A DNA stretch of 64,000 nt. Origin: Rhizobium sp. ZPR4. Its GTDB lineage: Bacteria > Pseudomonadota > Alphaproteobacteria > Rhizobiales > Rhizobiaceae. The number at the start of each line of letters is the position of its first letter. Within the stretch, counting starts at the first letter, position 1. The translations under genes and the position numbers were made by a program. The DNA is taken from the NCBI RefSeq assembly GCF_040215725.1, contig NZ_CP157967.1, positions 3,442,501 to 3,506,500 of the forward strand. Reading direction: 5' to 3'. Under the pieces are notes generated by a model that ran no database searches, was not told the DNA's origin, and saw nothing but the letters and a program-made list of their open reading frames with translations. Of the stretch, positions 1-7,818 are shown one piece after another.

Positions 1-1
1 C

Positions 2-487
2 ACGCAGGCTGAGAAAGATCGCGGGGCCGTGACGGATGTTTTCCTTCTTCGGACCGACCTACGCACTTCAGGCGATCTCGTCGAGCACGTTAAGACCCTG
101 GTTGATTCAGACGCGTCAGACAGGCGCGTCCTGGTCGATTATGACGCACATGCTATCCATTTAACTGGCGTGGGAGATCGCTTCTTCTTCGCCAAGCGGG
201 AGGCGGCCGCGCGCATTATGGACGCTGAGCGGGTCATGCAGGAGACTTTACAGCATGGAGGATTCATAAAGAGCGCCTACTACTGGCTGATGCAGCCGCA
301 CTCATATCCTCAAACGCTGCTTTATCAGCACGGCCTCAATGTCATAAATATTTTTCCTTCCGACTTTGGTGTGCAGATCTACCGCGGAAAAATGGATCTT
401 TCTAGCATCAGAGAATGGGTGGAAATGGACCTCGAGGAAACCACTGACAGCAATGCAAGGGCATTCCTCGTTTCGCTTCTAACTTGA
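2..487 (+). CDS. Unrecognised protein, probably 5'-truncated by the window edge
   Basis: The frame is open from base 2 to the TAA/TGA-type stop at 487, so the GTG at 29 is only a nominal start and the N-terminus may lie outside the window. The visible part (about 150-160 residues) is soluble-looking, has no signal peptide or membrane segment, and contains a short aromatic-rich core with the motif YPQTLLYQHG. I do not recognise a family. It precedes the GDPD-like gene by about 70 bp on the same strand, and the four genes after it are translationally coupled, so it probably belongs to the same surface-glycan operon. The function is unknown. Confidence 0.55.
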   Translation, partial: TQAEKDRGAVTDVFLLRTDLRTSGDLVEHVKTLVDSDASDRRVLVDYDAHAIHLTGVGDRFFFAKREAAARIMDAERVMQETLQHGGFIKSAYYWLMQPHSYPQTLLYQHGLNVINIFPSDFGVQIYRGKMDLSSIREWVEMDLEETTDSNARAFLVSLLT

Positions 488-555
488 TTTCTGGCCATTT
501 TGTCACGGCGCTATAATCGGACGCAATTATATACTTTGTGTTTACGGAGAATAGG

Positions 556-1215
556 ATGTCTTCAATCAAAAGTCGCATACTGGCTCATAGAGGCCACTGG
601 ACAACGGCGACCGAAAAGAATTCTGCCATTGCGCTAAGGCGGGCTCTCGACGGTGGTTTTGGTATCGAAACCGACATCCGGGATTTTGACGGTGATTTGG
701 TGATTTCACACGACCCGCCCACAAGCGGTTCGGCTCCGCAGAGCTTTTCTTCATTCCTCGATCTCTACAGGTCAATGGGCGCCACCGGATGGCTGGCTTT
801 GAACATCAAGGCCGATGGCTTGGCTTCGAAAGTTAGGGCGGAGCTAGCAGCCTTTGATGTCGTCAAAGCCTTCGTTTTCGATATGTCTGTACCTGATATG
901 CGTGGCTATCTGTCAGAAAATCTCGTTACGTTTACCCGCATGAGCGACATCGAGCCATCTCCAGCGTATTATGAAACGAGCAAGGGCGTCTGGCTCGACT
1001 GTTTCGAAATCCCTTATAGCCCCTTAAGCTGGGTGCAGAAGGCAACATCGGACGGTAAATATGCGGCTCTCGTGTCTCCGGAGCTCCATCGAAGAGAATT
1101 CCAGGATGCCTGGTCCGAATGGCGCAATGGTTTCAACTTCAACCGCGAGCGCCTTGTAATGATCTGCACAGACGAGCCGCTAAGGGCGGCAGAGTTTTTT
1201 GGAGACGACACGTGA
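556..1215 (+). CDS. Glycerophosphodiester phosphodiesterase-like protein
   Basis: About 219 residues. The N-terminal HRGHW and the following ETDIRDFDGDLVISHD block match the HRG and E-x-D/HD metal and catalytic motifs of the GDPD TIM-barrel family, which hydrolyses glycerophosphodiesters to glycerol-phosphate. It is slightly shorter than typical family members (about 240-250 residues) and lacks a signal peptide, so it should be cytoplasmic. ATG 556 is preferred over the in-frame GTG at 538 because a GGAG sequence lies just upstream of 556. Its TGA overlaps the GTG of the next gene (GTGA), which implies translational coupling. By context it may work on a polyol-phosphate unit for polysaccharide decoration rather than on lipids. 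That role is inference; the family call is solid. Confidence 0.82.
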   Translation: MSSIKSRILAHRGHWTTATEKNSAIALRRALDGGFGIETDIRDFDGDLVISHDPPTSGSAPQSFSSFLDLYRSMGATGWLALNIKADGLASKVRAELAAFDVVKAFVFDMSVPDMRGYLSENLVTFTRMSDIEPSPAYYETSKGVWLDCFEIPYSPLSWVQKATSDGKYAALVSPELHRREFQDAWSEWRNGFNFNRERLVMICTDEPLRAAEFFGDDT

Positions 1216-1838
1216 TCAAGGCGGTCCTTTTCGATATGGACGGCGTCTTGATAGATGCCAAAGACTGGCACTATGAGGCGCTCAACGATGCTCTCAGGCT
1301 ATTTGGAATGGAAATTAGCCGGAGTGAGCATCTCTCTACATATGACGGTCTGCCAACGAAGCGCAAACTGGAGATGCTCTCAACCACCCGAGGGTTGCCG
1401 CGTGCGCTTCACGGCTTTCTAAACGAGATTAAGCAGCGCCGCACCTACGAATTGACAGTCGAGCGTTGCCGGCCGATGTTTCACCACCAATACGCACTAT
1501 CGCGCCTGAAGCGCGAAGGGATGATGATCGGGGTGTGCTCTAATTCGATCAGGGCCACGATTGATACGATGATGAAGAGTTCGGAGCTAGCCCAATACCT
1601 GGATTTCTTCATTAGCAATGAGGACGTGCAAAACGCTAAGCCTCATCCAGAGATGTATCTCACGGCGATCGAGCGCTGCGGCGTGCAGCCGCACGAGGCA
1701 ATTATCGTAGAAGACAATGACCATGGTATTCAAGCGGCCCGTGCCTCGGGCGGCCACGTGCTGGAAGTTCAGACCGTTTTCGATGTGACCTATGAGCGCA
1801 TCCGCAATATGATTGATACGATTGAGGCCGCAAAGTGA
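1212..1838 (+). CDS. HAD-superfamily hydrolase, beta-phosphoglucomutase/phosphatase-like
   Basis: About 208 residues. HAD motif I (FDMDG, nucleophile Asp8 and Asp10) starts at residue 7 and is followed by a helical cap. Motif II is the SNS of VCSNS, and the acidic motif IV appears as VEDNDHG after the conserved KPHPE lysine motif. All catalytic residues of a phosphatase or phosphomutase are therefore present. The GTG start at 1212 overlaps the upstream stop as GTGA. A longer frame exists, but it would begin deep inside the GDPD gene. The gene ends in another GTGA overlap with the nucleotidyltransferase. A likely role is dephosphorylating or isomerising the sugar or polyol phosphate used by the following transferases; the substrate cannot be read from sequence. 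Confidence 0.85.
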   Translation: MIKAVLFDMDGVLIDAKDWHYEALNDALRLFGMEISRSEHLSTYDGLPTKRKLEMLSTTRGLPRALHGFLNEIKQRRTYELTVERCRPMFHHQYALSRLKREGMMIGVCSNSIRATIDTMMKSSELAQYLDFFISNEDVQNAKPHPEMYLTAIERCGVQPHEAIIVEDNDHGIQAARASGGHVLEVQTVFDVTYERIRNMIDTIEAAK

Positions 1839-3325
1839 GATATCTAGTCCCGATGGCGGCAGACGCCGATCTTTTCCCGCGCGCTGAATTTCACTTCCCA
1901 AAACCTCTCGTAGAAATCGAGGGGCGACCGATGATAGAACACGTCATCAGCAACCTTCGAGACCGCGATGTTGATGCAGAATTCATCTTCGTGGTTCGTA
2001 AATCTGACTGTGACGAATTTAGCCTGGATGAGGCCCTTCGATTGGCGACAGACGGGAAATGTAAAATCGTTCGCTTGACAAAGCCGACGATGGGTTCTGC
2101 ATGCACCGCCCTGATGGCCATCGATCATTTTAACGATGAATCTCCGCTTGTTATCTGCAACTCAGATCAGGTCATCGAAGCAAATTTGTCGTCCATAAAT
2201 CGAAGCTTCCTCAACGCGGGTTATGATGCGGCGGTTATAACGTTTCCTTCGGTTCATCCCCGCTGGTCGTTTGTTAAGCTGGACAGAGTTGGATTGGTTG
2301 GTGAGGCGGCTGAGAAAAGGGTACTTAGTCGCCGAGCAATCGCCGGATATTATTTTTTCCGCACCGGAGCGTCATTTGTCCACGCGGCCCAAGAAACCAT
2401 CAAGAACGGCGCGAGCGTTGGCGGGAATTTCTTCCTTTCGCCTACACTCAATGCGGTAATCTTGGGTGGAGGAAAAGTGGGCTATCACGACATCAGCGAT
2501 TCCCACTACCACAGCCTTTACTCCCCGCAGAGGGTTGATGTTTATGAGCGTCGCCTTGAGGCTAAAGATCTGGCTTCGACCGAAGCTCAGAATAGCTTGC
2601 AGATTGTTATTCCGATGGCAGGGCTCGGCAGTCGTTTTAGTATGGCGGGATACAAAAAACCGAAGCCGTTTATCGATGTGCTCGGCAAAACGATGATTGA
2701 GAGGGTTCTCGACAACTTGAAAGTTGAGGGCGCGAAGTTCTTTCTCCTCGCCCGAAAGGAGCATCTTCAAGCGGAACCTGAGCTGGCAGATGAACTGGAA
2801 GCTAGAGGAGATGTTACCTTCATTTCTGTTGACCAGGTGACCGAAGGTGCGGCTTGTACAATCTCGCTTTCTCGCTCAAAACTTGATCCAAGCAGGCCAA
2901 TTCTGATTGCGAACTGCGATCAAATTGTCGATTTTGACTGCGATATGTTTATCCGGGACGCGGAGAGGCAACGCCTCGATGGTTCCATACTCGTTTTCAA
3001 GGATGTTCTTCGCGACCCGAAATGGTCTTTTGCCAGGTTGGGCGAAAATGGGCTGGTGTCTGAGGTCCGTGAAAAGGTTGCGATTTCCGACCTGGCTACC
3101 GTCGGCATATATTACTTTAAGACTGCGCAAACCTTCTTTAATGCCGCTTTGGATATGATCGCGCTGAACGACCGTGTAAACAACGAGTTTTACGTCTGCC
3201 CAGTGTACAATTACATGATAGCAGAAAAGAAGAGCGTCGGAGTTTTCGAGGTCAACGCGAACGCTATGCACGGCATAGGCACCCCTGACGATCTAAACGC
3301 CTACATTTCGCGCAGCTCACAATGA
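1835..3325 (+). CDS. Fused tandem sugar-nucleotidyltransferase (two NTP-transferase domains)
   Basis: 496 residues made of two homologous Rossmann-like NTP-transferase domains, roughly 1-245 and 253-496. Domain 2 opens with the canonical PMAGLGSRF loop followed by KKPKPF, and has the NCDQ catalytic aspartate motif. Domain 1 opens with PMAADADLFPRA, so the G-x-G-x-R loop is missing, but it keeps FPKPLVEIEG and an NSDQ motif. Domain 1 may therefore be weak, bind a different nucleotide, or be structural. The GTG start at 1835 overlaps the HAD stop, and the TGA overlaps the ATG of the next gene. Enzymes of this kind transfer an NMP to a sugar or polyol phosphate. Fusion of two copies is unusual. 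The exact nucleotide and substrate are not inferable. Confidence 0.82.
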   Translation: MRYLVPMAADADLFPRAEFHFPKPLVEIEGRPMIEHVISNLRDRDVDAEFIFVVRKSDCDEFSLDEALRLATDGKCKIVRLTKPTMGSACTALMAIDHFNDESPLVICNSDQVIEANLSSINRSFLNAGYDAAVITFPSVHPRWSFVKLDRVGLVGEAAEKRVLSRRAIAGYYFFRTGASFVHAAQETIKNGASVGGNFFLSPTLNAVILGGGKVGYHDISDSHYHSLYSPQRVDVYERRLEAKDLASTEAQNSLQIVIPMAGLGSRFSMAGYKKPKPFIDVLGKTMIERVLDNLKVEGAKFFLLARKEHLQAEPELADELEARGDVTFISVDQVTEGAACTISLSRSKLDPSRPILIANCDQIVDFDCDMFIRDAERQRLDGSILVFKDVLRDPKWSFARLGENGLVSEVREKVAISDLATVGIYYFKTAQTFFNAALDMIALNDRVNNEFYVCPVYNYMIAEKKSVGVFEVNANAMHGIGTPDDLNAYISRSSQ

Positions 3326-4014
3326 AATGTATCGTCCCGCTAGCCGGACCAGATCTTTGGTCTGAACGATTTGGGCTCCGTCCACTGTATCCAGTGGACG
3401 GAGTTCCCTTGCTTTCCAAAGCAATTAACAGCCGTTCGTGGCGCGGTAAGCTGGCATCATCTGATTACATTTTTGTAGTTAGGGATATCCCTGAATCCAC
3501 ACAACTGTATTCCTACCTAAGTGCGGAATGGCCGGGATGCTTGATAGTCAAAATACCAGCACTGACCAAAGGAGCGATGCTATCTGTGCTTTGTGGAGTG
3601 GCCTATACCACAGATAGCGGTGCCTGCATCGTTGACCTTGCAGACATTCTTTTTGAACAGCCCGTGGTGATCGATGAATTCGCGAATAACATTGGAATGA
3701 TAGTTCCAGTGTTCCAGTCTACAAGCCAAGATTACAGCTATCTCTCGATTAAGGACGGCGTAGTTACCGCAGCAGCCGAGAAAAAGGTCATAAGCACGAA
3801 TGCCTCGGCAGGAGTTTATTCGTTTAAGGACTGCAATACCTATCTTTTAGCCGCTGTTCATTCTATCGAGAACTACGAAAAACTATCGTTTAAGGGAAAT
3901 CTATTTATTTGCCCAATGGTCAACGGCATTCTGTCCGCCGGGCATTCGGTGATCGCTCCGGAAGTGTCGGATGCCACGCCGATCGGCAAGATCTTTCATA
4001 ATAATATCCGATAA
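3322..4014 (+). CDS. Nucleotidyltransferase-like protein with degenerate nucleotide loop
   Basis: 230 residues, clearly homologous in layout to each half of the preceding protein: start IVPLAGPD, then YPVDG in the place of KPxxxVxG, then VDLADILFE where the others have N-x-D-Q, and the late AAEKKVIS and ASAGVYSFK segments. The G-x-G-x-R loop and the usual lysine are absent, so it may be a non-catalytic partner or may recognise a different ligand. ATG 3322 overlaps the upstream TGA (ATGA). It is the last gene of the operon and is followed directly by a hairpin with a T-run. The family assignment is moderate and catalysis is doubtful. Confidence 0.68.
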   Translation: MKCIVPLAGPDLWSERFGLRPLYPVDGVPLLSKAINSRSWRGKLASSDYIFVVRDIPESTQLYSYLSAEWPGCLIVKIPALTKGAMLSVLCGVAYTTDSGACIVDLADILFEQPVVIDEFANNIGMIVPVFQSTSQDYSYLSIKDGVVTAAAEKKVISTNASAGVYSFKDCNTYLLAAVHSIENYEKLSFKGNLFICPMVNGILSAGHSVIAPEVSDATPIGKIFHNNIR

Positions 4015-4036
4015 GTGCAGATTTCTGGCACTTTTT
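4013..4036 (+). terminator. Rho-independent terminator after the nucleotidyltransferase operon
   Basis: AAGTGC (4013-4018) pairs with GCACTT (4028-4033) across a 9-nt loop and runs into five T residues. It begins within the stop codon of the last operon gene. The stem is only 6 bp, so termination may be partial. Confidence 0.55.
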
Positions 4037-4113
4037 GCCTAAGCGCGATTCTCGCTGCATGTTGACGCCAAGCCGATGATCGGCATCGGCTCAATGTTTG
4101 GAGCCTTATTGTG

Positions 4114-4262
4114 TCAGGCGGCGTCGGTTCTGGCGAAGTTGAACGGCAGCAGGTCGACGATGTCGGCCCTTTCGCCCCGCTGGGGCAACTCAGAGAGGAC
4201 GTGGCACAGCCAAGAGGTAAGCGTATAAAGCTTCTCGGCATCTGCGTGGGGGGACTGTTTGT
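4114..4262 (-). pseudogene. IS66-family TnpC C-terminal remnant
   Basis: Read on the minus strand, the sequence ends with WLCHVLSELPQRGE, then ADIVDLLPFNF and a stop at 4114-4116. This is the usual C-terminal tail of IS66 TnpC transposases (W/YL..VL..I/LP...ELLPW-type ending). Only about 50 residues are recognisable, with no start and no inverted repeat that I can see. The plus-strand ORF over the same bases (4111-4347) is its antisense shadow. The fragment shows that an earlier IS66 copy, independent of the one at 5.3 kb, decayed here. Confidence 0.6.
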
Positions 4263-4497
4263 TGTGTTCGGGATTTCTGTCGGATCGCTAATCGTTTGGG
4301 CGAGCGATAAGGCTTTATCTATTGTTCAGCATCGACTGAAGCTTTAAGAATACCGCGGATGCTTTGCAAAAGGTTGTGGCAGTTGTCGATTTTCTAATTA
4401 ATCTTTTGATTTAAGGACGTTAATAACTTTTGTACATAACTTCGCTTCTTCTTCATCTACGGCTCATGAAGGTCTGCTAGTCGCCATTTTTTATTGA
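4263..4497. other. A+T-rich non-coding gap
   Basis: About 235 bp between the IS66 remnant and the methyltransferase. It is visibly A+T-rich in its second half (around 4370-4450) and probably carries the promoter of the methyltransferase gene. I see no convincing RNA gene or ORF. Confidence 0.35.
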
Positions 4498-5160
4498 ATG
4501 GTGAAGTATTTCAAACCTTGTGGGCAGCAGATGTCATTCTATGATTTGGGTGAAGCCGATCGGATCGAGTTAACCGAAAAGGCTATAGAGGAAGGACGCA
4601 CGCTAAAATCGCGGTGGGAAAATTTAGCCTCTCCTGAAGCTGATCCTTGGAACGAACGTGCGGCAATAGCTGGTTCTTATTTGGCTGGTCAGCCTGCCGT
4701 GGCTGATTTTGGCTGCGGTACAATGATTCTACGGAACTATCTTGCCGACGAAACAAAATATATTCCGGTGGACGTAACCGGACGCGGGCCGGATACAATC
4801 GTCTGTGATTTCAACAATGAGGCCCCGCCAAAAACAGACGCCGATGCCGCCGCCTGCCTCGGTGTGCTTGAGTACCTCTTTGACCCGGCTGCGTTCATGT
4901 CAGAGTTGGCAAAAAACTATTCCACATGCGTTGTCTCTTATTGCATCACGGATGCGCCTGAGACGGCCGCTAACAGGCGCACGCACGCATGGGTAAATGA
5001 TTATTCTAGAGCCGATATCTTGAAGTTGTTCGATGGAGCAAGTTGGGTCGTCGAAAGCTCCCAGCCTTTAGGGACGTTCCAGGAAATCTGGAAACTTCGA
5101 AGCGCGAAGCGGTCGCAAAAGAATTTCGTGCGGTGGATCAAAAGTTGCCTGCTTAAATAA
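4498..5160 (+). CDS. Class I SAM-dependent methyltransferase
   Basis: 220 residues. Motif I of class I methyltransferases is present as VADFGCGTM (about residues 68-76), followed by YIPVDVTG (motif II acidic residue region) and VCDFNNE, and ACLGVLEYLFDP at the post-II position (motif IV-like). It is cytoplasmic, without a signal peptide. ATG 4498 has no clear ribosome-binding site. An in-frame ATG at 4531 after GGGCAGCAG is an alternative that would remove 11 residues not needed for the fold. It lies alone between two IS remnants on the edge of the polysaccharide region, so a sugar or polysaccharide substrate is plausible, but nothing in the sequence fixes it. Confidence 0.75.
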   Translation: MVKYFKPCGQQMSFYDLGEADRIELTEKAIEEGRTLKSRWENLASPEADPWNERAAIAGSYLAGQPAVADFGCGTMILRNYLADETKYIPVDVTGRGPDTIVCDFNNEAPPKTDADAAACLGVLEYLFDPAAFMSELAKNYSTCVVSYCITDAPETAANRRTHAWVNDYSRADILKLFDGASWVVESSQPLGTFQEIWKLRSAKRSQKNFVRWIKSCLLK

Positions 5161-5280
5161 AAGATGCGGGTCGGTTCATTGTCGCGTTATTTCAAGATGC
5201 CGGTCGTCAGGCCATGATATTTGATAATCAGTACGCGTCTGAGGTGGGCCGCCTTGTAGAGATTGTCTGACTTGGCACTG

Positions 5281-5310
5281 ACTGTCCTTATTGACGTCAA
5301 TAAGGACAGT
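5281..5310 (+). promoter_or_regulatory. Perfect 30-bp palindrome overlapping the RBS of an older IS66 tnpA
   Basis: ACTGTCCTTATTGAC is followed immediately by its exact reverse complement. The right arm contains AAGGA (5302-5306). If the younger IS66 element and one copy of its target duplication are removed, AAGGA lies 10 nt before the ATG of the interrupted tnpA (13049). In RNA the palindrome would form a hairpin hiding that ribosome-binding site. There is no T-run, so it is not a terminator. Confidence 0.6.
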
Positions 5311-5311
5311 G
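5304..5311. repeat. IS66 target-site duplication, left copy
   Basis: GGACAGTG directly abuts the left IS66 end and is identical to 13036-13043. An 8-bp duplication is characteristic of IS66-family transposition. It proves that 5312-13035 moved in as one unit or was expanded after insertion. Confidence 0.93.
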
Positions 5312-5362
5312 GTAAGCCTACGGTGAAGGCCGTCTTGCGATAGAGGGCTGCTGACTGCCAGT

Positions 5363-5382
5363 CCTAGTGGTAACACTAGGAG
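5363..5382 (+). promoter_or_regulatory. Hairpin overlapping the tnpA ribosome-binding site
   Basis: CCTAGTG (5363-5369) and CACTAGG (5374-5380) form a 7-bp stem closed by a GTAA loop, a GNRA-type tetraloop. The putative Shine-Dalgarno AGGAG (5378-5382) is partly inside the stem, 7 nt before the tnpA ATG at 5390. Such a structure would lower transposase translation, for instance on transcripts reading in from outside. Confidence 0.5.
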
Positions 5383-5389
5383 TAGTCAT

Positions 5390-5800
5390 ATGACGAAGCA
5401 TCCAATTGAGGTTATCACGTCCGTAGAGCGCCGTCGTCGCTGGTCACGCGAAGACAAAGAGCGCCTCGTCGCGGCGTGCTTTGAGACGGACGCGGTTATC
5501 TCTGAGATTACTCGCGCGGCCGGTATCCATGTCAGCCAGTTGTTCCGTTGGCGCAAGGAGCTGTGCCGGATCGAGGAGCCGAAGACCGAGACGGCAACCA
5601 CGTTGGTGCCGGTGATCGTGTCCGAGACCGCGCCAGCAGTCTCTCCGGTTCAACCGGAACCGCCCACCACATCCCATGCTCGTCGGAAGCGTAGCGATGT
5701 AACGATTGAGCTTGGTCGGGGCAGACGCGTACGCGTGGATAGTGATATCGACACGGAAGCGCTTGGCCGCATTCTTGATTGTGTGCTGGGTCGTCGATGA
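5390..5800 (+). CDS. tnpA: IS66 accessory protein TnpA
   Basis: 136 residues. The N-terminal half carries the helix-turn-helix typical of IS66 TnpA/IS3-OrfA-like proteins: RRRRWSREDKERLVAA, then ISEITRAAGIHVSQLFRWRKEL. The C-terminal part has the conserved IS66 tail that ends shortly before tnpB. It is required with TnpB and TnpC for IS66 transposition and probably binds DNA. Its stop overlaps the tnpB start (ATGA at 5797). It is intact, unlike its two partners. The ATG is preceded by a stem-loop that covers part of the ribosome-binding site. Confidence 0.9.
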   Translation: MTKHPIEVITSVERRRRWSREDKERLVAACFETDAVISEITRAAGIHVSQLFRWRKELCRIEEPKTETATTLVPVIVSETAPAVSPVQPEPPTTSHARRKRSDVTIELGRGRRVRVDSDIDTEALGRILDCVLGRR

Positions 5801-5974
5801 TCCCGGTCCCTGCTGGTGTAAAGGTCTGGCTGGCGACAGGCCATACGGACATGCGAAAGGGTTTTCCGGATCTGTCGTTGATGGTGCAGGAGGCGCTGAA
5901 GCGTGACCCGATGTGTGGGCACCTGTTCGTATTCCGCGGCCGCTGTCAGTACCGGAGCAATACTCCCCAATAGC

Positions 5975-7689
5975 GGGCTCTTCCGCAATTTCGGTGCAAC
6001 TCAGGTGCCGATGATACGTGAACGCAGGAGATCCATCCCAGCTCTTCCATACATGGATCGCTTGATGAGCTTTAGCTTGTTGATCTTGCCTTCAACTGGC
6101 CCGGTACTCCATGGCAACGTCAATGCAGCTTGCACCGCCTCGACGTCGCGACGAATCCCCCGCGCGAACGAAGACATCGGCCCGGTTGCGGCATCATGTA
6201 GCCACGGCTTGAGCGCGGCGGTTTCCCGATTGCAGATCATGGACTGGAAGCGCCGTGCCAGGTCGGCAGCAGTGGCAACGTCAGGTGAGGCCGAGGAAAT
6301 GGCATTCACAAAGGCCCGCTCGTTCCGCGGGAGAGTATCGGCTTCGGCTGTCAGAAGACGAACGGTTTGCCGGGACGAAGGCGTGCGCCATGAAGATTTG
6401 CGCGAGGCCCGAGACAATACAGGTGCGGGGACGCCGTCGCGCAGCCTCACTTTTACCCACTGGCGAAAGGTCTTTACGCTCTCACGATAACCGCGATCGC
6501 AGACCTCCCTATAAAGTCGTGTCGCGTTGCGGCAGCCTTCAAGCCAGCGCCTGCGGACGTAGTCTGCATGGGTATCGGCCGGATTCTCCGTGAAGACCGT
6601 GCGCTCCCATGTCCCAGGTTGATTGTCCTTCAGCCATTTCCGTATGGTTTTGAGGTCGATGCCAAGCTCGCGCTTGATCGCCAGTTGGCTCCATCCCATG
6701 CCGCTCAGGCGGGTGACCTCCTCAAAAAGAGCGCGCCGATCTTGATGCCGATTGTTCTGTTGTCGTGCTGCTCGTCTTTGAAGCAGCTCTTCTTTCCCGC
6801 GCTCGCGGCGCGTTTGATCATCCGTATCGATCTGCGCCATAAGCGCCTTTCCGATATCCCGAATAACGCGGTATCGTCGCTCCACGACATTCTGCAAGGC
6901 ATCGGAACAGTTACGCAGGAGATGCCAACGATCGGCGACCTGCTGCGCTTTCGGTGCTCCCTCCCGGGCGCCACGCGCATAAGCACCGGCCCTGTCCCGA
7001 GCGATGACTTCAACGCCGGGATGGTCCGCAAGCCATCCAGAGAGCGTCTCCTTCTCGCGGTCGGGCAGCAGATCAACGACATTGTTCGTTTCCAGATCGA
7101 CCAGGATCGTTCCATAGCGCTGTCCGCGACGCCAGGCCCAATCGTCAACGCCCAGGATACGCGGTACTCCGCAATTCTCAGAGGGCTGTGTCCGCGCAAT
7201 CCGCAAAATGGTGTCGGCGCTCACAGGCATGCCAAGGCGGGTGACCAATCTCATGCCCGCCTCTCCTCCCAACGCCATGCCAATACTGCGATGCACGTCT
7301 CCCAGGCGTCTTGTGCGCCGGCAATAGCGCCAAGTCACATCACCAACGTTCCGGCAAATATGCGCCTGCGGCATCTCTTGTTGCTGCAACGCAGGCGCCG
7401 GACATGCAAGGTTATCGTGACCGCACGCCCTTGCCACGGCAGGTCTGCAAGGTGTCGTTCGTAGCGACTATGAACACGATGCGAGGCCTTGCGGCAATCC
7501 GGGCATTTGCCTCCTGTCGATCGGAATCGACAATCGATCGATATCGCCTCTCTCGACTGCTGAACGTGATCGACGACCAAAGACGGCGGGATCAACGGTA
7601 GAATACGCTTCGCCATTTCCATGCTCCTGCTGATTCGTGTGTCGAATCAACAGGATTCAGAAAGTTGCACCGAAATTGCGGAAGAGCCC
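5975..7689 (-). mobile_element. ISL3-family insertion sequence (1715 bp)
   Basis: The element is bounded by perfect 27-bp inverted repeats: the left begins GGGCTCTTCCGCAATTTCGG (5975-6001) and the right is its reverse complement (7663-7689). GGCTCTTCC-type ends with one transposase gene are typical of the ISL3 family. The flanks (CCAATAGC on the left, ACTTCTGG on the right) show no 8-bp duplication, so it either inserted with a deletion or the surroundings rearranged later. The single transposase gene, on the minus strand, is frameshifted. Confidence 0.9.
6001..7622 (-). pseudogene. tnpA: ISL3-family transposase, frameshifted
   Basis: The N-terminal part (7622 to about 7350) contains the zinc-ribbon of ISL3 transposases (CPDCRKAS...CSNKRCRRRIF). 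The remainder, in another frame, carries the DDE catalytic domain with GVDDWAWRRGQRYGTI, VIARDRAGAYARGAREGAP, QVADRWHLLRN and the late TGPVEGKINKLKLIKRSMYG. The two frames overlap around 7335-7437, and the switch must be near 7350. ISL3 elements are not known for programmed frameshifting, so a one-base indel is the simplest explanation. The stop codon at 6001 overlaps the inner edge of the left inverted repeat. Confidence 0.88.
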
Positions 7690-7818
7690 ACTTCTGGGGA
7701 AAATTCACGCGGCATTGACAGCCGCGGTGGCGGCCTGATCAAGGTGATCTGGCATGACGGCCAGGGAGCCTGTTTGTTTACGAACGATCTGCATTCATAC
7801 TGCATCTCTCTTTCGCAT

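Larger units (their letters stand above)
5944..7720. mobile_element. Shell of IS21-like ends surrounding an ISL3 element
   Basis: Left outer end TGTCAGTACCGGAGCAAT (from 5944) and right outer end finishing in CGGCATTGACA (7720) are imperfect inverted repeats of the TGTCA...TGACA type used by IS21-family elements. They are flanked by the 5-bp duplication GCCGC (5939-5943 and 7721-7725), exactly where tnpB is interrupted. Only 31 bp remains on each side (5944-5974 and 7690-7720). All istA/istB coding sequence is gone and the space is filled by a complete ISL3 element. The IS21 family assignment of the ends is moderately confident; their role as the true insertion boundaries is well supported by tnpB continuity. 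Confidence 0.72.

Noticed and set aside
4111..4347. Plus-strand ORF of 78 residues with a possible membrane helix
   Set aside because: Its first half is antisense to the recognisable IS66 TnpC tail, and there is no ribosome-binding site. The hydrophobic stretch is probably accidental.
7335..7437. Programmed ribosomal frameshift in the ISL3 transposase
   Set aside because: No A-rich slippery sequence is visible in the overlap, and the family is not known to need frameshifting. A simple indel is more likely.
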